Assembly: GCA_022828595.1 (NCBI GenBank)
Contig: JAKGHH010000008.1
Coordinates: forward strand, 26,714,378-26,778,377
Origin: Nelumbo lutea
Taxonomy: Eukaryota; Streptophyta; Magnoliopsida; Proteales; Nelumbonaceae
Direction of reading: 5' to 3'
Length of the DNA stretch: 64,000 bases
Shown here: positions 55,748 through 64,000 of the stretch, piece after piece
Numbering within the stretch: position 1 is the first letter of the stretch
How the letters are laid out: each line of letters opens with the position of its first letter
Notes under the pieces: generated by a model
Database searches by the model: none
Told to the model about the DNA's origin: nothing
What the model saw: the letters and a program-made list of their open reading frames with translations, nothing else
Translations under genes and position numbers: made by a program

Positions 55748-56274
55748 GATGGTATCACATAACAAAATCATTACCCCATAGACATGTTATCTCTCTCAGC
55801 TGATTTTAGTAGGGAATTTTTCAAGATCACTTTGATATGTGCTTTCTTTGGAACCAAAGTCTGCAAGGATGGGGGCTTTTAGACAGCAGCAAACAGAATT
55901 TTGCAATTATTTTAGTCTATTTTGGTTCCGTGGGCTGTGGTTCTCAAATCGTTCTTATTTCCATGTAAAAAATATTTTTGTTTGATTTCTTCTCTTTTCT
56001 TTTTCTTCTGTGGTTTCTTTCACGAATATGTATCTGGTAATTTCTTTGATGAATTCATTGTTTCTGACCTTAAGAATTATTAGATGACAGTAAGGATTTC
56101 TCAGAGTGTTCTGGTAAGGTTTCTTGGATTTTGGGGACTGTGATGCTCATTCCAGAAGGTGAATTCTCAGTCTACTGCTAGACATTTGACAAAATGCCTG
56201 GAGTTCTGATTACATTCAATCCAAAAATTTGTTTTCCTCAGGCTGCCTGCAAAGTGTCTGTTGAAATACTGATT

Positions 56275-56675
56275 TGTTGCATGCTTTCCATTGGCCAAAT
56301 TTGGTTATTTGATCTGCTTCTTGGACCTCATGTTAGCACTCTGTTTCACTGTTTGTCAGTTCCATCTTTGATTTATTGTTTGGGAATTGCAGCTTTTTCA
56401 TTAGTTGGGTCATCTGGTTAACTATTCTAACAGTCCTGGTTGGTTCCCTCTGTGGAACATTGGCCTTTTCTGATATGTTGCATGCTTTCCATTGGCCAAA
56501 TTTGGTTATTTGATTGCTTCTTGGACCTCATGTTAGCACTCTGTTTCACTGTTTGTCAGTTCCATCTTTGATTTAATGTTTGGGAATTGCAGCTTTTTCA
56601 TTAGTTGGGTCATCTGGTTAACTATTCTAACAGTCCTGGTTGGTTCCCTCTGTGGAACATTGGCCTTTTCTGATA
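56275..56675 (+). repeat. ~200-bp tandem duplication in COQ6 intron 2
   Basis: Copies 56275-56475 and 56476-56675, starting TGTTGCATGCTTTCCATTGG. They are almost identical apart from a 1-base loss (GATCTGC/GATTGC) and a T/A change, so this is a recent duplication. Confidence 0.95.
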
Positions 56676-57711
56676 ACCACCTTGGGTATCTGGTTATGTA
56701 ACTTCTGCAATATTTGTTCATGGTGTTTGATTGAGCTGAGCAGCTTCCTCCAGCACAGCCATGATGCAGTTCTACTTAACATTCTGCTTTGCAAACCCAA
56801 GATTTGTCACCATCTTATTTTTGGGAGGTGTACATATATATGTTCAGAAATATTTTTTGTACCTGGGTTTTTTCTAAGAGAGGGCGTTTGAGAGTAAGGT
56901 TCGACAGGTATATTGGGATATGGTAATCTAGGTATAGGTGTAGTGTAGGGCAGAAATACTATGCTTGTTGGGTATTGCTTCTGGATCTGTTATATGGGTT
57001 GTTTATGTACTGGGTTTTTTATGTAAGGTCTCTTTGTGCCTCTGTTGGGTGAGAGTCGATTGAGGGTTTCACTCTATCTTTATTGCATTTTTAGTGAAAT
57101 AGTGAACCTTTGCAGCTCTCTCTCATGGATGTAGGCTACCAGAGCAAACCATATTAAAATATATTTTCTTCTTTTGGTTTATTGCCTCCTCCTTTATAGG
57201 TTATAATAAAGGCTTTACTGGGCCTGGCTATTCTTAAGTTTTTTATTGCTTTTGTCTACTTATGTTATCCTAGCTTATTGTTTGGATTTATATGTTTACC
57301 ATCCAACTTGTACGATCCATTTATCTTATGTTTTTACTTTTTAATATCCACTATCTCTTATGATATAATCTCTTTATTTCATTGATTCAATTAGATTAAT
57401 ATTTTAAAAAATTGTGTTAACATTTTCTGTATCATTACCACTTGTTTCGTACTTTATGTGAGGTGACCCACTTTATTTGGGACAAGGGTTTGTTGAGTTG
57501 TGCTATACAGGGATATTTTTACAAATATTGTTCTAGAATCTTTGTATTTATTTATTCATTTAAAAAATTCTTGCATATTTTACGAGCAATTCTCAAATTG
57601 TTGTTTGCTTCTCAAGGAGTCTCACTTCTTTCATTATTTTTTGATAAATGAGTCTCACTTCAGTCATTTGAAGTGCATTCTTAGGCCTAACTGGCCTGTT
57701 CAACTTTCCAG

Positions 57712-57808
57712 GAGGATGAGAAGCTTGGGATGAGAAATATGATTGGCCAATATGACATTGCTATTGTTGGAGGTGGCATGGTTGGCATTGCCTTTGCTTG
57801 TGCTCTCT
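57712..57808 (+). CDS. COQ6: COQ6 coding exon 3 (FAD-binding motif)
   Basis: 97 nt encoding the start of the flavoprotein fold: Y-D-I-A-I-V-G-G-G-M-V-G-I-A-F-A-C-A-L. This is the G-x-G-x-x-G Rossmann motif that binds the ADP part of FAD in UbiH/COQ6 monooxygenases. It ends in phase 1 at CTCT before GTAGGT. COQ6 hydroxylates the ubiquinone ring in the mitochondrial inner-membrane CoQ complex. Confidence 0.95.
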
Positions 57809-58377
57809 GTAGGTATTATTGCTTGTTTATAGCTTGATATAATAGGTATTATTGCTTTGTTATAGCTTAATATAACATCCCTATTTACCATGTCACACAC
57901 ATAATTGATTTTTACAAAGCTGAGTATATTGTTAAGTGTTGACGGACTTGATTAAAGTTTTAGTTTCTCATCACACAACACCTTGTCTTCTATGCTTTGA
58001 AATCAGCTAAGCTGCCATATATGTGTGTTTCTAATTGAGCTTGTTGTGACTTTGCCAATTGTTGAACCTTGAATAGGTATCTATTTTTGCAGAGGTGGTA
58101 TCACTTGCTCTATTATGAGGATTGTGGAAAGAAAGAAACAAGGAATCTTTGAGGGGAAGTCTAGAGAAATATGTTGAATTTTTGCTAAATATTAGCTTCC
58201 TTCCTATAAAATGAACTCTAGTGCTTGAGGCATTAAATGGGTTCACTAGAGTTGGTTTTTGAGGAATTCAACATTGAGATGATTTTCATGTTCCATCTTA
58301 TCTGTTTTATTTTTCTCCCTTTTTGTCTCACATGATTTAAAAGTAGAGTAAATAAAACAAAAAAAAATGGAATACAT

Positions 58378-58399
58378 AATATATATATATATATATATT
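58378..58399. repeat. (TA)n microsatellite
   Basis: About 11 TA units in COQ6 intron 3. Confidence 0.9.
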
Positions 58400-58617
58400 A
58401 CTATTTAAAGTGTGAATGGGGTCTAGATTCTGGATTTTTTTTGACAAAAATACCCTTGCTCTTTGAACTTGGTCTCCTTATATTTATGAGGGCAAAAAAC
58501 ACAATTTGAACTACTATTATTAAATTCATTAAATTTCTCATCATCAAGTCCTATATTTAAGGTATTAAGTCTCATTTCCTTTCATTAAATCTTATACTTA
58601 AAGCACATTAAATAAAT

Positions 58618-58725
58618 GAGCTTTGTGGACTTTTCTTAACTAAAACACCCCCTATTTATGAGCTTTATGGACTTTTCTTAACTAAAACACCCCTTATTTA
58701 TGAGCTTTATGGACTCTCATTCTCT
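58618..58725 (+). repeat. 42-bp tandem repeat, ~2.4 copies
   Basis: GAGCTTTRTGGACTTTTCTTAAC units start at 58618, 58660 and 58702. They lie just upstream of the gypsy-LINE chimera. Confidence 0.85.
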
Positions 58726-58757
58726 CTCCTTAGCAAGCTTGTAATTTTAGGCATGTT

Positions 58758-59049
58758 AGCTTCGATTTTAAGTGTGGTGAACCAGACTATAAATTTGTTG
58801 AATGCTCAAGGAGTGATAAAAGAAAAGGGGCTATGTTTGCAAAAAATGAGAGTGAACCCCAAATGGAAGCATTTGACTATTCAACCCCACCTGTGTTTGA
58901 TGCTAATTGTGAAGAAACCTTAGAGGGTGAACTGGTGTATGGGGATGTGGGAGAGGCCTTGGTGATGTAGCGATCATTCCTAACTCCTAGGGATGAATCG
59001 TCAGATTGGCTAAGAAATAATATCTTCCACACCACGTGTACTATGGGTG
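58758..59049 (+). pseudogene. Ty3/gypsy gag-protease fragment
   Basis: One frame (with a single TAG at 58968) reads F-K-C-G-E-P-D-Y-K-F-V-E-C, a CCHC knuckle whose first Cys and His are replaced. An acidic linker, G-E-A-L-V-M, a stop, and W-L-R-N-N-I-F-H-T-T-C-T follow. This is the gag-to-protease junction region of plant gypsy elements, ending just before the protease active site. It then runs straight into LINE RT sequence in the same frame. Confidence 0.8.
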
Positions 59050-60590
59050 GGAATACCAATTTTTTTCATGCTATGGCTAATGGGAGAAGAAGGAAAAATT
59101 TGATACTAAAGCTAGAGGTTGATGGTGTGGAGATAACCTCTCAAGAGGAGATTGCTAGTAGGATTGTGGATCATTTCAAATCAATCTTTTAGTGATCTTT
59201 AGAGAATCGGTTAATAGTGGGGGAGGAGAATTGGCCAACTTTGAGCCAAACAGATAGGGGATGGCTAGAAAGAATGATTGAGGAAGAGGAAATTAAAATA
59301 GCTGTCTTTTCTATGGATAGGGCTAAGGCACCGGGTCTAGACAGATTTACAATGGCTTTTTATCAAGATTGTTGGGACATTGTCAAAGAAGATTTAATTG
59401 GAGCCTTTAGAGAATTTGAGGACAAACATGTTGTGAGTCCTGGAGTCAATGCCACCTTTCTAGCCTAAAAAGACTGATGCCAAACACCCCAAAGATTTTC
59501 GGCCAATCAGCTTGGTGACAAGCATCTGTAAGATTCTGGCAAAAGTGCTCTCTAGGAGGATCAAAGTAGTTCTACCTTCTCTCATTAGCCAAGCACAAGT
59601 AGCCTTTATACAGGATAGACAAATTACGGATCAGATCCTTATTGCAAATGAGAGTGTGGAAGAGATGAGGAGATCGGGTAGAAAAGGATTTGTCTGCAAA
59701 CTGGACTTGGAGAAGGCCTATGATTTAGTGGATTGGAGTTTCCTGTTGGAGATGTCAAGAAGACATGGATTTGGGGATAAATGGTGTAATTGGATAAGAG
59801 GATGTTTAAATTCTTGCCGTTATTCTGTTTTGATGAATGGGGTTGTTAAGTACTTCTTTCCAGCCAATAGAGGTTTAAGACAAGGTGATCCACTTTCCCC
59901 TTTCCTCTTTACTCTTGTTGCTCATGTCTTCAGTAGAATGATCTCCAAAGCAGATGAGGAGGGCCAAATAGAGGGATGGAGAATAGGGAACAGAGGCATT
60001 CCAGTAACTCACCTTCAGTTTGCTGATGAAATTGTTATTTTTTGTGAAGGGAATGAGTTAAGTAAGGTGGAGAACCTTAAGAATCTAATAAGAACCTTTG
60101 AGAGTGTCTCCAACTTGAGGGTAAACTTTGATAAAAGTTGTGTGGCTGGAGTAAATATGGAGAATAGGGAGATTGAATCCATTGCAGAGTGCTTAGGTTG
60201 CAACATTTCTTCTTGGCCTTTTACATACTTAGGGCTACCCCTAGGAGCTAACCCTAAAGAAAGTAGTTTCTGGGCCCCTATTGTGGAGAAATTTGATAAA
60301 TACTTGGCGGCCTGGAAAAAGAATTACATCTCAATAGGGGGTAGGCTGACTTTAATTAAGGCTACACTTGCCAATCTTCCAACCTACTTCCTTTCAGTGT
60401 TTAGGATTCCTCCAAGGGAAGCTAAGAAACTGGAGAAGAGAATGAGGGACTTTTTGTGGGAACTAGGAGAGGTGAAAAAGGATCATTTGGTTAGATGGGA
60501 GATAGTTAACAAACCAAAGGAAGAAGGGGGTCTAGGGATAGGGAACATAGTGCTAAAGAATGTAGCCCTTTTAGGAAGTGGTTATGGAGA
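59050..60590 (+). pseudogene. LINE C reverse transcriptase
   Basis: Motifs in order: G-R-R-R-K-N, K-A-P-G-L-D, F-R-P-I-S-L-V, Q-A-F/V-A-F-I-Q-D-R-Q-I, K-L-D-L-E-K-A-Y-D, R-G-L-R-Q-G-D-P-L-S-P-F-L-F, the catalytic box as F-A-D-E (60018-60029), Y-L-G-L-P-L-G, and G-G-L-G-I. Stops at about 59190 and 59466 plus a frame change near 59470-59500 break the N-terminal part. The box ends in Glu instead of the invariant second Asp. Confidence 0.9.
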
Positions 60591-61556
60591 TGGCCCCAAG
60601 AGAGAGAGAGAGACTATGGCATGAATTGGTGGAAGGCATACATGGCTGCTCTGGAAATGGTTGGGATTCCAGGATATCTCGTCGGGATACCCTCACGACA
60701 CCTTGGAAGGCTATACATGGTATTCTCCCCCGCTTCCTCAGTATGATCAGGTATGATGTTGGTTCTGGTAATGCCATTCTATTCTGGGAGGATATTGGGT
60801 GGGTACTCAACCCCTCAAAGATCGTTTCCCCTCGCTCTATTCCCTCTCCCGTCACAAAAACGAGCCAATTGCAAACTTTCTCCTGAGCCTGTTAACCCCC
60901 TTGTCTTTAAACTGGGACTTTGGTTTTCGTAGAGGGTTAAGGGATGGTGAGTCGAGTTGTGTTGTTGAGCTAATTCATTTACTAGAATCTGTTTGCTTGG
61001 ACCCTACTTCTTCTGATCAAAGAGTTTGGATTCCTCTTCCAAAAGGTACATTTACTTGTGCTTCCTTTCTAAAATCCCTCAGTTCTAACCCCATTTCCCA
61101 AGGTTTCCCTTTCAAAGAAGTTTGGGCGCGACCTGTTCCCCCAAAATTGCTGTATTCTGCTAGGAAGTCTACTATGGGAAAATCAATACTTTGGAAAACT
61201 TACAGAAAAAGAGACCCTCTCTTTGTCTTTCTCCAAATTGGTGTTCCTTGTGTAAGGCCAAGAATGATGACTATTTCCACTTTCTGATCTCCTGTTCATT
61301 TGCTACAGCTTTATGGAATTGGAACCTTTGTTTATTTGGAGGTAGGTGGTCTTTGCCTTCCGATTTAAGGTCGTTATTTAACCCATCTTTTTTTGTTTGG
61401 CACACTAGAAGAGGCAAAGTCATGTGGAAATGTGTCAGGGCAGCCACTTTGTGGACTCTTTGGGAGGAAAGGAATGGAAGAATTTTTTCAGAGAAGGAAA
61501 GAGGGTTAGATGAAGTGAAGGATTGCATCCTTACAAGAACAATCCATTGGCTGTAA
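60591..61556 (+). pseudogene. LINE C connection and zinc-finger-RVT region
   Basis: Frames shift at about 60610, 60880 and 61190. Recognisable pieces are W-E-D-I-G-W near 60790, V-W-I-P-L-P-K-G-T-F near 61025, P-P-K-L near 61140, and a C-x-x-C then H-F-L-x-x-C pattern (61230-61290) of the zf-RVT domain, followed by L-W-E-E-R-N-G-R-I-F near 61460. This links RT to RNase H. Confidence 0.8.
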
Positions 61557-62087
61557 ACATTAGATATGTTTGATGATTTCTCCTTTGATGACTTGTGGAG
61601 GAATTGGTTAATAATAGCCAACACTTCAGCAAAGAAGAATAGAATCTTGTCAGAATGGGCTCTGCCTTTGGAAGGTGTCATCAAGTTGGATTTTGATGGA
61701 AGCAGCCAAGGTAACCCAGGGCCTTCAGGTATAGGGGGTGTCTTGAGAAATAAGGACAGCAGCATAATCTCCTCATTCTGAGGACCGGTGGGAGTAGGGG
61801 ACTCCACAAGGGCAGAAATCCTTGCTGCAGTACAAGGAATTCAGGTTGCTAACCAGCTTGGGGTGGAGCATCTCCTAGTTGAAGGGGACTCTTAGGTGGT
61901 GACGGGATGGCTTCTAAACCCTGATACTACCACTTGGGGCTACAAAGATCTCATAAAAAAAGTAAAGTGGTTAACCAGCAATATGAGAGTTGAGGTAAAA
62001 TGGGTTAGCAGGTCTGCTAATTCTATGGCTGATTCTTTAGCCAAACATGGGGTTTCCAGAGAAGACCTTTTTTGTGCTACTTTGTAA
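61557..62087 (+). pseudogene. LINE C RNase H
   Basis: The RNase H domain reads K-L-D-F-D-G-S-S-Q-G-N-P-G-P-S-G-I-G-G-V-L, R-A-E-I-L-A-A-V-Q-G, E-G-D-S and A-N-S-M-A-D-S-L-A-K. All four acidic catalytic positions are present. In-frame stops at about 61779 and 61892 break it. Known role in plant LINEs: removal of template RNA. Confidence 0.85.
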
Positions 62088-62463
62088 ACTATTAGTAATC
62101 TGGAATTTGTACTTAACTAGCCCGGAGAGGTTGCAACTCATGCCTCTACTTGGGGACTTTTTACTATTGTCTATTGCTCATTAATAAACTTATTTCAATC
62201 ATCAAAAAAAAAAAAACCATTCAATCTTGGCTGACTTTTGTCTTATCTTTGTGGCTTGGGACCAGTGGATCTAAATTTGTTTCTTTTTTTTATGATTGAT
62301 TGTTTCGAGTTCATTTTAACATTCCCTGGCCCATCCTAAGAAATAAAAGCGGAGAAAGAAACAAAACCTAAATGAAAACATATAAAACTGTGTTTTTTTT
62401 TCTTGTAATGATACATATTTTTAACATTTTCCCATTATTAATGTTAATATTGCATGTTTACAG

Positions 62464-62607
62464 CAATCATGCCACTGACAAAACAGTTGAAAGTTGCAAT
62501 AATTGATAGCAATCCTGCCTTGGGAAGGAGAGATTGCATTGAGAAAACTGATCTCCCAGATCCAAGAGTCAGTACAGTCACTCCTGCAACTATTTCCTTC
62601 TTCAAAG
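62464..62607 (+). CDS. COQ6: COQ6 coding exon 4
   Basis: 144 nt. After a Ser codon split across the intron it encodes P-L-T-K-Q-L-K-V-A-I-I-D-S-N-P-A-L-G-R and D-P-R-V-S-T-V-T-P-A-T-I-S-F-F-K, diagnostic for plant COQ6. The A-I-I-D-S-N segment is the second strand of the FAD-binding fold. It ends in phase 1 before GTATGAG. The gene continues beyond the window, so about 121 residues of the N-terminus are visible here. Confidence 0.95.
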
Positions 62608-64000
62608 GTATGAGGTTTCTGTTTCATTCTTAGCATGTTGAATGCAAGATCTAAGGTTTCTTTTTCTTTTTCTTTTTTTCTTTTTTTTTTTAAAGCTGGT
62701 AAACATCTAATCTTACTATCACTAATATGTGAAACTCTTCTGCTGACAGCCTAACACTACCAAGATAGGTTTTGAGAAATTTAATGTAAGCATCAAACAT
62801 TATTGTTAGTTAAGATGCATGTTGTTAGTTAAATCATTCCTTACAAAGCCTGGTAGCTTTATCATGTCAAGATTTTTGTTTTATGATACTACCAGGTGTT
62901 TTACTTTTTCTTAAAAATATTACCAGGTATTTATTCAAATAGTTAGTTAAAGGCTAGTATCATTTTTTGATAACTGGTTAAAGGCCTATAGCATTAAAAT
63001 ACTAGACAGCAGAAATATTTAAACAAAGAGAGGACCATTCAGTCAGTTGAAGAGTTGAGTAATATACTATATGGTTGTTTATGGGGTCCAGACATTGGAG
63101 ATCTTCATGGGCATCTTAGTGGAAATGATAATAAGGAAACTGGTCCCTATAGTGAGATCCACTGCCTAATTACTTGAGATTGAGGAGTTTTACTACAAGT
63201 GAAGTATGTGAATGCCCGCATACGTAATTTTGATTGGTGGTCATTGGGCAACTTGGTCCTTTTAGGCATTGGCAATTTATTTAGGGTTGGTGATGGTTTT
63301 ATCATCCTTAACTACTCAAGGATAGTGGGATTGAGAAATTCCATTTTTTGTTTTTTTTTTTTTTTTTGAGGTAACAATTGGGAGTTTTATTAATGTTCAG
63401 CAATATATACAATCATTACAAGCCTCCTTTAGAGAGATGCAAGATGCAACCTCTCACATAAAAAGTTAAAAACAAAGAAGAAAAACAAATTACAACTGAC
63501 CCAATACAAATGGTCCCTGTTGACCCCTTGCTTGACTAGAGTGTCTGCCAATCCATTGGGTGATCTTCTAGCCCATTGTATTCTCAAAATCATGTTGCTG
63601 GTTAACCATTTAAACTTCTGTATTTCCTCTCTATAGGCTCAAGTGGTAGTCTCTGGCTTCGACAACCATCTCATCTCCAACTTGGAGCCCCCTTCCACAA
63701 TCAACTTGTTATATCCCACCCTCTTGCTAATATCAATCCTTGATTTGCGGCAAGAAATTCAGCTCTAATTGAACTCCCTCTTCCATTGGACCTGAAAACA
63801 AAACCACGATATGGCCATCTTGATCTCTAAAAAAACCCCAATACTTAAGGTTGAGGGACCTGGATTACCATGACTGCTACCATCAAAGTTTAGTTTGGTA
63901 AAATCTTCAATAGGAGGCACCCAAATAGAGGTATCCGGTCTATTTCTTGATGAGCTATTAGCTACTGTTGCACGGTTTCTCCAAATATCACCAAAGGAAC
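62608..64000 (+). other. COQ6 intron 4, incomplete
   Basis: Donor GTATGAG at 62608. No acceptor lies before the window edge. It contains a CTTTTT-rich run (62660-62690) and a minus-oriented LINE from 63351. Confidence 0.8.
63351..64000 (-). mobile_element. LINE 3' end (LINE D), minus orientation, runs off the window
   Basis: The T run at 63351-63367 is the poly(A) complement. On minus, 63900-63540 reads L-N-F-D-G-S-S-H-G-N-P-G-P-S, then broken pieces including R-S-P-N-G-L-A-D, the plant LINE RNase H. It is similar in layout to the RNase H of LINE C but opposite in direction, within the same host gene. Confidence 0.85.

Larger units (their letters stand above)
54338..57711 (+). other. COQ6 intron 2
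   Basis: Donor GTAATA and acceptor TTTCCAG at 57705-57711. It contains a LINE 3' fragment (55390-55747) and a 200-bp tandem duplication (56275-56675). Confidence 0.8.
59050..62217 (+). mobile_element. 5'-truncated L1-type LINE (LINE C) in COQ6 intron 3
   Basis: Plus-oriented LINE starting inside ORF2 at N-T-N-F-F-H-A-M-A-N-G, then RT, connection/zinc region, RNase H, a 3' UTR with AATAAA at 62185-62190, and an A12 tail (62206-62217). Preceded directly by a gypsy fragment. The copy is the best preserved LINE in the window (370 uninterrupted codons in RT). No target-site duplication was recognised. Confidence 0.9.
57809..62463 (+). other. COQ6 intron 3 with nested elements
   Basis: Donor GTAGGT, acceptor GTTTACAG at 62456-62463. 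Without the gypsy/LINE chimera (58758-62217) it would be about 1.2 kb. It also holds a TA microsatellite (58378-58399) and a 42-bp tandem repeat (58618-58725). Confidence 0.85.

Noticed and set aside
57450..57500. GGTGACCCACTTTATTTGGGACAAGGGTTTGTTGAG, like a common plant repeat tail
   Set aside because: No element ends or second copy could be identified in the window.

Overview
This window is plant nuclear DNA, very probably from an angiosperm with a large, retrotransposon-rich genome. The evidence is spliced genes with GT-AG introns, an intronless L-type lectin receptor kinase, a plant-type MAPKKK-like kinase, plant L1 LINEs with a 3' RNase H domain, Ty1/copia and Ty3/gypsy elements, plant MITEs, and a COQ6 gene with multi-kilobase introns. 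The species cannot be named from the sequence. Only three host genes look functional. Most of the rest is transposable-element sequence at different stages of decay.

Layout. 1-1440: minus-strand Ty1/copia remnant. 1610-4185: degenerate plus-strand L1 LINE (endonuclease, RT). 4275-4598: pseudogene piece of an XB3/XBAT-like RING E3 ligase. 5074-5516 plus 11177-11225: 3' end of a second LINE, split by a complete Ty3/gypsy element (5517-11176, minus, 589-bp LTRs, TSD GTTAC). 11736-14480: a rearranged, partly deleted copy of the lectin-kinase locus. 16711-16883: a small LINE piece fused to the second copy of the same duplicated block. 17651-19711: intact lectin receptor kinase (minus). 19712-30000: intergenic DNA with a hAT-type MITE, a Tourist-like MITE and a tRNA-derived SINE. 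30003-30929: intact MAPKKK-like kinase (minus). 31000-37976: intergenic DNA with a TTA-flanked MITE and a decayed LINE. 37977-50235: a 12.3-kb Tat-type Ty3/gypsy element (plus, TSD ATTAT). It has two RNase H domains, a rearranged integrase and, between pol and the 3' LTR, a broken antisense gene of the 'putative gypsy type transposon' family. 51933 to beyond 64000: the 5' part of COQ6 (plus), four coding exons, with introns 2-4 loaded with LINE, gypsy and MITE insertions.

The host genes do unrelated jobs: a plasma-membrane receptor kinase, a cytosolic/nuclear stress-type MAPKKK-like kinase, and a mitochondrial ubiquinone hydroxylase. They form no operon or cluster. The most informative signals are structural. 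They include nested insertions with exact target-site duplications, a tandem duplication in the Tat integrase with a 59-bp inverted joint (template switch), a gypsy-LINE in-frame chimera inside a COQ6 intron, a lectin-kinase locus duplication carrying a 16-bp templated insertion at its deletion breakpoint, and the antisense gene with an intron-like segment inside the Tat element. I found no wholly new biological system. The antisense gene and the rearranged integrase deserve the closest look.
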